A stretch of 18,613 nucleotides of DNA from positions 1-18,613 of the forward strand of contig CAAERF010000455.1 of assembly GCA_900758315.1 (NCBI GenBank), in the 5' to 3' direction. Position numbers and translations under genes: made by a program. The DNA comes from an uncultured Oscillospiraceae bacterium. GTDB taxonomy: Bacteria > Bacillota > Clostridia > Oscillospirales > Oscillospiraceae. The notes below the pieces were generated by a model that was not told where the DNA came from, did not search any database, and worked only from the letters and a program-made list of their open reading frames with translations. How positions within the stretch are numbered: the first letter of the stretch is position 1; every line of letters starts with the position of its first letter. This document shows positions 8,456-15,855 of the stretch, piece after piece.

Positions 8456-9847
8456 TTATTCGGCGGCTGCTTCCGTGGTCGCAGCGGCACGAGCCTCAAG
8501 ATCCTGTTTGATTTGGGGCATCTGCTTATCTACGGTGTAGAAGCGCAGAATCACAGCAACAACAAGCATGAGAGCCAGCGGAGCAACGGATGCAAGTACA
8601 CGAATCATCATAATGGCAGAATCGGCCTGCACATCCGCACCACCGACATAGCCGGAAGCGCTCATCAAAACGCCCATCAGGAAGCCGCCCAATGCATTGC
8701 CAAGCTTGCCGGAAAGGCCGGTCAGGCTGCCCATCGTGCCTTCCATACGCTTAAGGCCTTTCCATTCGTTGTAGTCAGCTACATCGGCAATAAACATATT
8801 GAACATCATATTCAGCGGCACGGCACCGGCAGAAACGAGCAGAAGCGCCACCATAAAGAATACCATGTTGCCGCCTGCAAAGAACGTTGCAAGGTAGCCG
8901 ATGCAGCCTACCAAAATACCGATGACAGCCATACCGGCCATACCAAATTTTTTGCGCAGTACGGGCAGGGCAAAAGCCAGCGGCAATACCAGAATCGTGA
9001 CCACCGAGGCAACGCCCATCATTCCAAGGTTTCCGATGACGTACTGCCAGTAGTAAGTGCCGACACCCAAGCCCGTGGCAATGTTCTGTACAAAACGAAC
9101 CATGCAGATAATAAGAACCGGGCGGCTCTCCTTCAGCAGAGGCAGCAGGTCTTTCAGATGTGTCTGCTCGCCATTTTTCTCAGAGACGGGGGTGAATTTT
9201 TCAGGAATGGTAAGGATGCGCAGCATACCGATTGCGGTCAACGGGATAGCGATCATACCGACCAGACGGCTCCAGCCGACGGCATCGGTTCCGACCTTTG
9301 CCATTGCCGTGGGGAACAGGACATTAAATACCATGGCACCGGCCATCGTAAAAATACTGCCGTAACCAACGATTTTAGACTGCTGTTCCTTGTTTTCGAA
9401 GGCGCGAACCATGTACACAACGTTGTTGGCATTCAGGAACGTAACGCAGATGGAGTTCATAAAGGTGTACATACAGAAGATCCAGATGCACTTGGCCGCG
9501 GTAGCAAAGCTCGTCGGGCAGCTGAACAGCAGCCATGTGGACAGCCACAGGAACAACATAAAAATCTCATACGGGCGACCCTTACCCCAGCGGGTTTGCG
9601 TGCGGTCGACAATAAAGCCCGCAACTATATCGGTAAAGCTGTCAAAAATTTTGCTGACCATGAACAGTGTGCCCACCAGAGCAGGGGCAAGCTGCAGTAC
9701 ATCGGTACAATAGAACGTGGCATAGCCAAGCATCAGTGTGGACAATGCTACGGAACAGGAACTGGAGTTCCACAAAATCAGCTTGCCCAAACCGACTTTT
9801 TCGGCCTTGCGCTGCTGCTTGCGCGCCAGCTTTTCTTCTTTTGTCAT
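8456..9847 (-). CDS. GPH-family (MelB-like) sugar:cation symporter
   Basis: A 463-residue integral membrane transporter of the glycoside-pentoside-hexuronide:cation symporter family, with about 12 hydrophobic segments and a charged, Lys/Arg-rich N-terminus. IFDSFTD (residues 67-73) followed by RWGKGRPYE matches the MelB region holding the cation-binding residues Asp55 and Asp59 of the E. coli protein, here Asp69 and Asp73. It should import a glycoside or short oligosaccharide with Na+ or H+. It is the first gene of the minus-strand operon and the only transporter in the window, so all the enzymes probably depend on it for substrate. The ribosome site AAGGAG (9861-9856) lies well placed before the ATG. 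It is divergent from the AraC regulator. The transported sugar is not known. Confidence 0.93.
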   Translation of the reverse strand: MTKEEKLARKQQRKAEKVGLGKLILWNSSSCSVALSTLMLGYATFYCTDVLQLAPALVGTLFMVSKIFDSFTDIVAGFIVDRTQTRWGKGRPYEIFMLFLWLSTWLLFSCPTSFATAAKCIWIFCMYTFMNSICVTFLNANNVVYMVRAFENKEQQSKIVGYGSIFTMAGAMVFNVLFPTAMAKVGTDAVGWSRLVGMIAIPLTAIGMLRILTIPEKFTPVSEKNGEQTHLKDLLPLLKESRPVLIICMVRFVQNIATGLGVGTYYWQYVIGNLGMMGVASVVTILVLPLAFALPVLRKKFGMAGMAVIGILVGCIGYLATFFAGGNMVFFMVALLLVSAGAVPLNMMFNMFIADVADYNEWKGLKRMEGTMGSLTGLSGKLGNALGGFLMGVLMSASGYVGGADVQADSAIMMIRVLASVAPLALMLVVAVILRFYTVDKQMPQIKQDLEARAAATTEAAAE

Positions 9848-9906
9848 AATGATTTCTCCTTCAACTTGTGTGGTAGAGGCTTACCGTATCGATCGATTGT
9901 GGTCTT

Positions 9907-9912
9907 ATTGTA
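9907..9912 (-). promoter_or_regulatory. Extended -10 promoter of the symporter operon
   Basis: On the minus strand the sequence reads TGATACAAT, an extended -10 (TGn followed by TACAAT). Initiation is expected near base 9900, giving a leader of about 50 bases. There is no good -35 hexamer, which fits a promoter that needs an activator. A perfect 10-base palindrome, ATCGATCGAT (9888-9897), lies at the predicted start of the transcript. Confidence 0.55.
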
Positions 9913-9920
9913 TCAGAGGA

Positions 9921-9992
9921 TTTGCCATCTTAACAGGCAAAAATTGGCGCAAGAGAAATATATTTGGCTTCGTTTGCCGGAAAACGCCAATT
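9921..9992. promoter_or_regulatory. Candidate operator region between symporter and AraC genes
   Basis: Two nested inverted repeats are visible: TTTGCC (9921-9926) with GGCAAA (9936-9941), and AATTGGCG (9942-9949) with CGCCAATT (9985-9992). A second TTTGCC occurs at 9973-9978. The first pair covers the place of the missing -35 of the symporter promoter. These are reasonable binding sites for the divergently encoded AraC regulator, but no known consensus is matched. Confidence 0.4.
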
Positions 9993-10037
9993 ATCTTCTG
10001 CAAGCGCTAAATAGCTATTTCTAATGTGGCTGCGTTC

Positions 10038-10046
10038 TGCTATAAT
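10038..10046 (+). promoter_or_regulatory. Extended -10 promoter of the AraC regulator gene
   Basis: TGCTATAAT is a perfect extended -10 (TG, one base, TATAAT at 10041-10046). Transcription should begin near 10053, about 27 bases before the chosen GTG start. This rules out the upstream in-frame GTG at 10026 for a transcript from this promoter. No convincing -35 is present. Confidence 0.65.
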
Positions 10047-10079
10047 ACCAGTAGTAGAAACGCAAAAGGAGGTCTCGCA

Positions 10080-11303
10080 GTGGACCATGTCTTAACGATC
10101 GCCGAAGAACGGCTCAATTTGTTTGCCCACATGGCGAACAGCGCTTGCGGACTGAGCTTATGGTGCTTTGGGATGAAAAAACAGCTGTACACCTGCACCT
10201 GCCCGGCTGAGAAGGAGTTCCGTTTATTTCTGGATTTAGGGCAGTGCCTCGACTATGCTATTGCTCATGGTCCCGAAAGCCATGTTCCCATTTTGATGAG
10301 CGACCCTATCGGTATGCTTTGGGTCGCTGAGTGCGTATTGCACGGCGATGATGCCGGCTATCTGGTAATATTGGGACCCGTGTTTGATGCCGCAGCTTCT
10401 TGGCAGACTCTTCAAAATTGCTTGCGCGGTATGAATCTGTCGGTGTCCTTGACCGCAACCATTATGGAAAAATTGGAACAGGTTCCGATTTTGCCTTTAT
10501 CTACGCTGCATCAATATATCAAAATGCTGCATTGGGTTCTCTATGAGGAAACTCTGGATGTAGGGAGTATCCGTCTGCAAAATCGAAGCAACATAATTCC
10601 CGATAAGGAAAAGTCCCCCTACCCTTGGGATCCGGACCGTGCCCGCGTGGTGGAAGCACAAATCATGCAGCGAATCCGCGAGGGAGACATTTACTATCCG
10701 GATAATCATAAAGGCATGGAACGTTTTGCGGATAAAGATGCCTATAATTTGGGCAATCCCCTGAGGGAAAGCAAAGATACCGCGATTATTTTCACGGCGC
10801 TTTGTGCCCGTGCTGCCATGGATGGCGGGCTTTCCCCCCGCATTGCGAAACAGCTGGAGGTGCAGTACATCCGTGCGATTGAACAATGTACCGATGTAGG
10901 GCTGATTGAAGTCAACAGCGCCATGGTATCGGACTTCGTTCACCGCGTCCACGACTGCCGCATGAATCCGGCTCTATCCGATGCTGTTCAGGAAATTTGT
11001 GCCTATGTGCATAGCCATCTGACCGATGATATTTTGCTGGATGACATAGCCGCTGCGGTGGGTTACACTTCCTACTATCTGACAAAGAAATTCTACCGCG
11101 AGACAGGACAGCGGATGACAGATTACATCAATCACGCCAAAATACAATACGCCTGTGCTCAATTAACAGGAACAGACAAAACGCTGCAGCAAATCAGTGA
11201 GGAACTGCATTATAGTTCCCGCAGCTATTTTACCGCCGTATTCCGCAAGGTAATAGGATGCAGCCCCACGGAGTACCGCAATAACGGAGGAAACAAACCA
11301 TGA
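10080..11303 (+). CDS. AraC-family transcriptional regulator
   Basis: A 407-residue regulator. The GTG start at 10080 is chosen because AAAAGGAGG (10064-10072) lies 7 bases upstream and the promoter -10 lies at 10041-10046; an open frame to 10026 would start before the promoter. The last 109 residues form the AraC/XylS DNA-binding domain with two helix-turn-helices: DDIAAAVGYTSYYLTKKFYRETG (about 322-344) and QQISEELHYSSRSYFTAVFRKVIGCSP (about 370-396). The first 290 residues are mostly alpha/beta (for example LWCFGMKKQLYTC and GYLVILGP) and do not look like the cupin arm of AraC; I do not recognise them beyond a possible ligand-sensing domain. The gene is divergent from the symporter operon and upstream of the rhamnosidase gene, so it probably controls both. 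Confidence 0.9.
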   Translation: MDHVLTIAEERLNLFAHMANSACGLSLWCFGMKKQLYTCTCPAEKEFRLFLDLGQCLDYAIAHGPESHVPILMSDPIGMLWVAECVLHGDDAGYLVILGPVFDAAASWQTLQNCLRGMNLSVSLTATIMEKLEQVPILPLSTLHQYIKMLHWVLYEETLDVGSIRLQNRSNIIPDKEKSPYPWDPDRARVVEAQIMQRIREGDIYYPDNHKGMERFADKDAYNLGNPLRESKDTAIIFTALCARAAMDGGLSPRIAKQLEVQYIRAIEQCTDVGLIEVNSAMVSDFVHRVHDCRMNPALSDAVQEICAYVHSHLTDDILLDDIAAAVGYTSYYLTKKFYRETGQRMTDYINHAKIQYACAQLTGTDKTLQQISEELHYSSRSYFTAVFRKVIGCSPTEYRNNGGNKP

Positions 11304-11536
11304 CCTTGACCAGCCATACAGATTTTGCCGCTTTTCTGGAGGCGGTACAGCAATGCCGTGGGGAGGTACTGTTTTGTACCCGGGAAGGCGACAAGCTGAA
11401 TCTGAAATCCACCCTGTCCAGATATCTGTTCGCCGCGTTAGCCGGGAATGAGGAACTGCTGAGAAAGGGAAAAATCGTCTGCCAGTTTCCGCAGGACGAG
11501 GAAAAATTGACACACATCCTTTCCGCCTCGATGTAA
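11300..11536 (+). CDS. Small protein of unknown function, coupled to the AraC gene
   Basis: A 78-residue frame whose ATG overlaps the regulator's TGA as ATGA (11300-11303), with GGAGG (11286-11290) nine bases upstream. That arrangement strongly suggests real, translationally coupled expression. Visible features are an N-terminal amphipathic helix (HTDFAAFLEAVQQC), a strand GEVLFCTREGDKLNLKS, a helix STLSRYLFAALA and a closing strand/helix. This alternation, with NLKS before the second helix, is reminiscent of HPr-like small proteins, but there is no phospho-histidine motif. I do not assign a function. A role as regulator partner is inference from the overlap only. Confidence 0.7.
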   Translation: MTLTSHTDFAAFLEAVQQCRGEVLFCTREGDKLNLKSTLSRYLFAALAGNEELLRKGKIVCQFPQDEEKLTHILSASM

Positions 11537-11554
11537 AAGCAAACAGGGAATAAA

Positions 11555-11624
11555 GGCAGCACCGCACAATTCCCGCCTTACGGCTTAAGCAGCGCTTCGG
11601 CACTTAGAATTATGCGGTATTGCC
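11555..11624. repeat. MITE-like inverted-repeat element, 70 bp
   Basis: The left arm GGCAGCACCGCACAATTC (11555-11572) and the right arm GAATTATGCGGTATTGCC (11607-11624) are 15/18 complementary. They enclose 34 bases with a small internal hairpin (GCC TTAC GGC at 11575-11584). The element lies between the small gene and the rhamnosidase gene and encodes nothing. One arm recurs alone at 14410. No clear target-site duplication is visible beyond AA on both sides. A transcribed hairpin or remnant of a miniature transposon is the likeliest explanation. Confidence 0.6.
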
Positions 11625-11628
11625 AAAA

Positions 11629-11699
11629 AAATGGCGTTTGCGTATTTTGTTTGGCTTTTTTACCAAAGAAAGTCGAATTAGTATACATAAACGCCATTT
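11629..11699. promoter_or_regulatory. Perfect 11-bp inverted repeat upstream of the rhamnosidase gene
   Basis: AAATGGCGTTT (11629-11639) and AAACGCCATTT (11689-11699) are exact inverse complements separated by 49 bases. Between them are a shorter pair (TTTGG 11650-11654 with CCAAA) and GTATAC (11681-11686), which recurs at 11740-11745. The spacing would suit a dimeric regulator bound at two half-sites or a DNA loop; a transcribed cruciform is the alternative. Confidence 0.4.
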
Positions 11700-11728
11700 A
11701 TTTTGTTTTCTGCGCGAAAGCAGCACTT

Positions 11729-11748
11729 TATACTGTAGGGTATACAAT
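11729..11748 (+). promoter_or_regulatory. Possible -10 elements for the rhamnosidase gene
   Basis: TATACT (11729-11734) and TACAAT (11743-11748) both resemble -10 hexamers and lie shortly before the start codon at 11770. Neither has a good -35. Which one is used, if either, cannot be told from the sequence. TACAAT would leave a very short leader. Confidence 0.3.
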
Positions 11749-11769
11749 ACAGAAAGATGGGTGCTTCCT

Positions 11770-14409
11770 ATGAATCTCTATGCCCTTTCCGTGAATCATC
11801 GTGTGAACCCTCTCGGCATCAACGCTGCCGAGCAGCCCTATTTTGGTTGGAAACTGAAAAGTGAAAAGCCGAACACAATGCAAGCCGCCTATCGCTTACA
11901 GATCTATGCAGACGATACGGTTTGCTTCGACAGTGGGCGGGTGGAAACAGCATGCAACGCTTTTGTTTGCGGTCCCGATCTTCTGCGACCGCAAACATTC
12001 TACCGCTGGGCAGTGACTGTATGGGATAATCATGGCGAAAATACCACCGCCGAAAGCAGCTTTGAAACCTCGCTGTCTGCCAAGGAATGGAAAGCCGATT
12101 GGATGCGCACACCCCGCGCCTATGTGCAGCGCAAAAAAGGGTTCGGCACACAGCCGCCGGCCACGCTGTTTCGTCGCGCGTTTACGCTTAGCGCTGCACC
12201 CCGCCGTGCGCGGCTATATGCCACCTGCCTGGGAGTTTACCGCCTGACCGTAAACGGAAAACGCCCCGATATGCGGGAGTTTGCCCCGGAACACACATCT
12301 TACAAGGGTTTGTTGTGCTTTCAGACTTACGATTTAACGGCACTTTTGCATATCGGCGAAAATGTACTGGGCATGGAAGTCGGCGACGGCTGGTATTGCT
12401 GCCCGCAGACGCAGCCGCCCATCGATGGCTTGCAGCCCGACCATACGGTGCTGTTCCAACTTGAAATTGAAAATGCCGATGGCACACACACCCGTATTTG
12501 CTCCGACGAAGGCGTGCTGACACACGAGAGCGCTGTGCGTGCCTCGGATATTTTTGACGGAGAACTCTATGACGCGCGTCTGGCCTTGCCCGGCTGGGAT
12601 ATGCCCGGTTTTACTGCTGCTGACTGGCTGCCCGCTGTCAAAGATACAAAGCAGAGCGATTCCGTTTTATACCCGCAGTTTGACGACCCGGTGATCTGCG
12701 TAAAAGAATTGCCCGCACAGTGTGTTTACACCAGCCCCAAGGGCGAGACGATCGTGGATTTTGGGCAGGTCGTCGCAGGTCGCGCCCGTGTGACTGTGGA
12801 TTTGCCGACAGGTGCCGCAGTGACGTTAGAACATTTTGAAGCAGTTGACGCAAAGGGAAACTATTTCAACAACATCGACAGTGCAATGGGCGTAACCGAG
12901 CAAAAAGACGTGTTCATTTCCGACGGTACGCCGCAAACATTTGAGGCGCGGTTCACTTTTCACGGATTCCGTTATCTGCGTGTCAGCGGGGTGGAAAATC
13001 CGATTGCCGCGCAATTTGTGGCTGTCGTTCTTTCTACCGAAAAAACAAATGCCGGAACCTTTGAATGTTCCAATGCAGATCTAAACCGCTTATACCAAAA
13101 CACGCGCTGGAGCCAGTGTGCGAATATGCTGTCCATTCCCACCGACTGTCCCCAACGCGAAAAGGCGGGATGGACCGGCGATATCTCTTTGTATGCCAAA
13201 ACCGCCTTGCTGAATGAGGATGTCACGCCGTTTCTGACCCAGTGGCTGCAATCCCTGCGTGTGGACCAGCGCGAAAACGGCTCGATTCCCTTTACGGTTC
13301 CGGATGTGTCTATCTACCACTATGCCGGTATTCAGATGGGGGAGCAAACCGGATGCGGCGGTCCCGTGTGCAGTGCCGGTTGGGGTGATGCTGCCGTGAC
13401 GGTGCCGATGGCCATGTACGAAGTCACCGGCAATACCCGCATCCTTGAAAAGCAGTATGACAGCATGAAGGGCTGGTGCGACTATGTTATCAGCCGTGCC
13501 CGTATTCACGCACCGAACAGCACCCTGCCCGATGAAGTGGAAGAACATCTGTGGGACACCGGATTCCAGTTTGGTGAGTGGCTGGTACCCAGCCTTGCCG
13601 GAGCACCTCAAGAGCAGTTATTCGCCACAATGGCTATAACTTCTGCCTATACAGCGCCGATTTTCGGTTGGCTGGTCGTCCACAAAATGGCACAGGCTGC
13701 CGCCGTTTTAGGGCGCGAAGAGGATGCTGTTCGGTATCAAGAAGAAGCCGACCAGATGAAACACGCGATCCGGGCAGCACTTATTACGGCAGACGGTGTT
13801 TTAAGGTATGAACGGCAGGGCGCTTATGTGCTGATGTTGGTCTTTGGGCTTGTGCCGGATGTATGGGTGGACAAATTCGGTACAAAGCTGGCAGAAATCA
13901 TTCACGCAAACGGCGACCGCCTTGACACAGGATTTTTGCCCACGCCCTATTTGCTGGATGCGCTCTGCATCGGCGGGCAGCGCGAACTCGCCTATACGCT
14001 TTTGTACCAGACAGAGTCTCCGTCGTGGCTGGCACAGGTAAAGCGCGGTGCCACTACAATTTGGGAAAGCTGGGAGATGTATCAGCCCGATGGAACGCCT
14101 AAAAAAGAGAGCTTCAATCATTATACCTACGGCACGGTAGACGATTGGATTTTCCGCACCATCGGCGGCGTAGACCAAGAGGATACAGGCTATCGGCGGC
14201 TTATGATTCATCCTCAGCCGGACAAAAGCCTGACGTGGGCCAAGCGCAGCTTTGAAACGGAGAATGGAACCGTATATGTGTCTTGGAAACGTGAAGGCGG
14301 ACAATTCATCTTAACCGCCGACATTCCCTGTAATACCACCGCCAGAATCATTCTGCCGGATGGCACACAGCATACGGTCGGCAGCGGTCACTATACATTT
14401 AATTGTTAA
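11770..14409 (+). CDS. GH78 alpha-L-rhamnosidase
   Basis: An inverting alpha-L-rhamnosidase of 879 residues from the ATG at 11770. The frame stays open upstream to 11620, but that part overlaps the repeat region and reads as low-quality protein. Domain order: Ig-like N-terminal domain (1-100), jelly-roll modules (about 105-430), (alpha/alpha)6 barrel (about 435-790), and a C-terminal beta-sandwich. The catalytic signature DCPQREKAGWTGD (459-471) supplies the candidate general acid Glu464, and TTIWESWE contains the candidate general base Glu766. SFNHYTYGTVDDW (781-793) is also typical. It has no signal peptide and should act on imported oligosaccharides. Only a weak ribosome site (AAGATGGG) is seen. 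It lies just downstream of the regulator with its own control region. Confidence 0.93.
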   Translation: MNLYALSVNHRVNPLGINAAEQPYFGWKLKSEKPNTMQAAYRLQIYADDTVCFDSGRVETACNAFVCGPDLLRPQTFYRWAVTVWDNHGENTTAESSFETSLSAKEWKADWMRTPRAYVQRKKGFGTQPPATLFRRAFTLSAAPRRARLYATCLGVYRLTVNGKRPDMREFAPEHTSYKGLLCFQTYDLTALLHIGENVLGMEVGDGWYCCPQTQPPIDGLQPDHTVLFQLEIENADGTHTRICSDEGVLTHESAVRASDIFDGELYDARLALPGWDMPGFTAADWLPAVKDTKQSDSVLYPQFDDPVICVKELPAQCVYTSPKGETIVDFGQVVAGRARVTVDLPTGAAVTLEHFEAVDAKGNYFNNIDSAMGVTEQKDVFISDGTPQTFEARFTFHGFRYLRVSGVENPIAAQFVAVVLSTEKTNAGTFECSNADLNRLYQNTRWSQCANMLSIPTDCPQREKAGWTGDISLYAKTALLNEDVTPFLTQWLQSLRVDQRENGSIPFTVPDVSIYHYAGIQMGEQTGCGGPVCSAGWGDAAVTVPMAMYEVTGNTRILEKQYDSMKGWCDYVISRARIHAPNSTLPDEVEEHLWDTGFQFGEWLVPSLAGAPQEQLFATMAITSAYTAPIFGWLVVHKMAQAAAVLGREEDAVRYQEEADQMKHAIRAALITADGVLRYERQGAYVLMLVFGLVPDVWVDKFGTKLAEIIHANGDRLDTGFLPTPYLLDALCIGGQRELAYTLLYQTESPSWLAQVKRGATTIWESWEMYQPDGTPKKESFNHYTYGTVDDWIFRTIGGVDQEDTGYRRLMIHPQPDKSLTWAKRSFETENGTVYVSWKREGGQFILTADIPCNTTARIILPDGTQHTVGSGHYTFNC

Positions 14410-14424
14410 GGCAACACCGCACAG
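14410..14424. repeat. Solo copy of the MITE-like terminal repeat
   Basis: GGCAACACCGCACAG begins immediately after the rhamnosidase stop codon. It matches the left arm at 11555 (GGCAGCACCGCACA) in 13 of the first 14 bases. No partner arm follows; two bases later the sequence becomes a relic of a GH2 C-terminus, so the element seems to have been cut by a deletion or rearrangement. Confidence 0.5.
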
Positions 14425-14426
14425 CC

Positions 14427-14489
14427 TTGCCGCCCGCGATGATCCAACAGCTGAACGCCGCGTTGAATAAAATCAAGAAAGAGGGATGA
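14427..14489 (+). pseudogene. Relic of a GH2 C-terminal helical domain
   Basis: The frame reads LPPAMIQQLNAALNKIKKEG and a stop. It aligns with the last 20 residues of the complete GH2 gene at 15856, ITPADVQQLNAALNKIKKES, at 14 of 20 positions. In both places the stop is followed by three bases and then the ATG of an N-terminal domain of the GH43 type. Nothing of the rest of the gene remains upstream, where a repeat arm and the rhamnosidase stop intervene. It still supplies the ribosome site (GAGGGA, 14481-14486) for the next gene. Confidence 0.75.
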
Positions 14490-14492
14490 ACC

Positions 14493-15845
14493 ATGAAGAA
14501 GGTTGCGCTTTCACTGGATAGCTCGTTGAAAGAAATTTTTGCCTATGAAGAAAGCCGCGCCGTGTTTGACAAAATCATGCCCGGTATGCGCACTATGGCG
14601 GAAAAACAGCCCGCAGCGCTGGGCTTCTCCGTTCGTAAAATCCTGCAATTTTCGGGCGGAGCTATCCCCGACGAAGCTGCCGACACGCTGGACGCAGCCC
14701 TGTGTGCACTCGAACTGTACAGTGCCGAGCCGGAAATGTCCGACACGCCGCTGACCCCCGACGGGGCTGAGATCGTGCCGGAGCCGCCCCGCGACGCCAT
14801 CTACCCCGGCAAGGTCTGGCGCGACACCAACGGTCGCCGCATCCAAGCCCACGGCGGTGCGCTGTATTATGACGACGGCGTCTACTACTGGTACGGCGAA
14901 AACAAGGACCACACCGACGGCAAATGCCCGGTCTGGACATGGGGAATGCGCGCCTACCGATCCACCGACTTGTGTAACTGGGAAGATTTGGGCTTGTTCA
15001 TCCAGCCCGACCTGACCGACAAGGATGCGCCGCTGTATCCCACGTCCCGCGCTGACCGCCCGCACATTGTCAAATGTGCGTACACGGGCAAGTATGTCTG
15101 TTGGATCAAGCACTGCGGTGCCGATGCCTGCTTTACGGTCTTGCAGGCCGACAAATTCTTAGGTCCCTATGAAATTGTCAAAGCCCACTACCGCCCGTTT
15201 GGCTGCGAGGTCGGTGACTTTGACATTGCCGTTTGCGGCGATACGGCGTACCTCTATATGGACGCAAACCACAACGGTCAGCTGACGATGCGCCTGACGC
15301 GGGACTTCTTGGAGGCGGAAGAAAAAATCTGCTGGCAGTACGAGGATCTGCACGCGCCGTTCAGCCGCGAAGCGCCGGCTGTGTTTGAGCACGGCGGCAA
15401 GTGGTATATGCTGACCTCCGGCATGACCGGGTATGTGCCGAACAAGAGCGACAGCGCCGTGTCCGACGCGCCCGACAGACCGTTTGTGAGCATCGGTGAC
15501 CCGCACGCAGATGACGCGAGCCATGCGTCCTTCAACAGCCAAATCTCGCAGGTGTTCAAAGTTCCCGGTAAGCGCGACCTCTACATTGCGCTGGCTGACC
15601 GCTGGGTGCCGGACTACCCCGTGGATGCTAAACTGGCGGATCTGCTGGAGCGCTGCACCGCGCAACGCTTTGACCCCGAACACTACAAGGCAACATCCGA
15701 AGAAATGCAAACCATGATGCAAAGCCCGATGCTGACCAGCGCCAATACTTCCCGCGCCAATTACGTCTGGCTGCCCATCACATTTGAGGAAGGCAAGCCG
15801 AAGATCCACTGGCGCGACAGCTGGAAATTGAGCGATTTTGAATAA
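14493..15845 (+). CDS. GH43 subfamily 24-like enzyme with N-terminal helical domain
   Basis: A 450-residue protein in two parts. Residues 1-75 are a small helical domain (LSLDSSLKEIF, SRAVFDKIMPGM, FSVRKILQFSGGAIPDEAADTLDAAL) related to the C-terminus of the neighbouring GH2. A linker rich in Pro and acidic residues (80-100) leads to the catalytic domain (104-450), a close relative of the protein at 7346. Candidate active-site residues are Asp188 (DRPHI), Glu293 (REAPAVF, acid) and Gln350 (FNSQISQVF); the usual Asp base is again missing. Exo-beta-1,3-galactanase-like activity is inferred. It has no signal peptide. The start is fixed by GAGGGA and the junction shared with the downstream copy. 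GC content rises sharply where the catalytic domain begins. Confidence 0.87.
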   Translation: MKKVALSLDSSLKEIFAYEESRAVFDKIMPGMRTMAEKQPAALGFSVRKILQFSGGAIPDEAADTLDAALCALELYSAEPEMSDTPLTPDGAEIVPEPPRDAIYPGKVWRDTNGRRIQAHGGALYYDDGVYYWYGENKDHTDGKCPVWTWGMRAYRSTDLCNWEDLGLFIQPDLTDKDAPLYPTSRADRPHIVKCAYTGKYVCWIKHCGADACFTVLQADKFLGPYEIVKAHYRPFGCEVGDFDIAVCGDTAYLYMDANHNGQLTMRLTRDFLEAEEKICWQYEDLHAPFSREAPAVFEHGGKWYMLTSGMTGYVPNKSDSAVSDAPDRPFVSIGDPHADDASHASFNSQISQVFKVPGKRDLYIALADRWVPDYPVDAKLADLLERCTAQRFDPEHYKATSEEMQTMMQSPMLTSANTSRANYVWLPITFEEGKPKIHWRDSWKLSDFE

Positions 15846-15855
15846 GGAGTTTTGT

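Noticed and set aside
9999..10012. Possible catabolite repression (cre) site TGCAAGCGCTAAAT
   Set aside because: The left half fits the consensus but the closing CA is missing, so it is too weak to call although its position upstream of the regulator promoter is suitable.
8330..10024. A 564-codon open frame on the plus strand opposite the symporter gene
   Set aside because: It is exactly antisense to a strongly supported membrane protein; its translation is rich in His, Gln, Asn and Lys without any domain pattern, the usual look of a mirror frame.
10026..10079. Longer AraC start at GTG 10026
   Set aside because: It lies upstream of the TATAAT promoter element, while GTG 10080 has an excellent ribosome site 7 bases upstream.
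11620..11769. In-frame N-terminal extension of the rhamnosidase by 50 residues
   Set aside because: It overlaps the inverted-repeat element and control region, has no ribosome site, and the GH78 domain begins right after the ATG at 11770.
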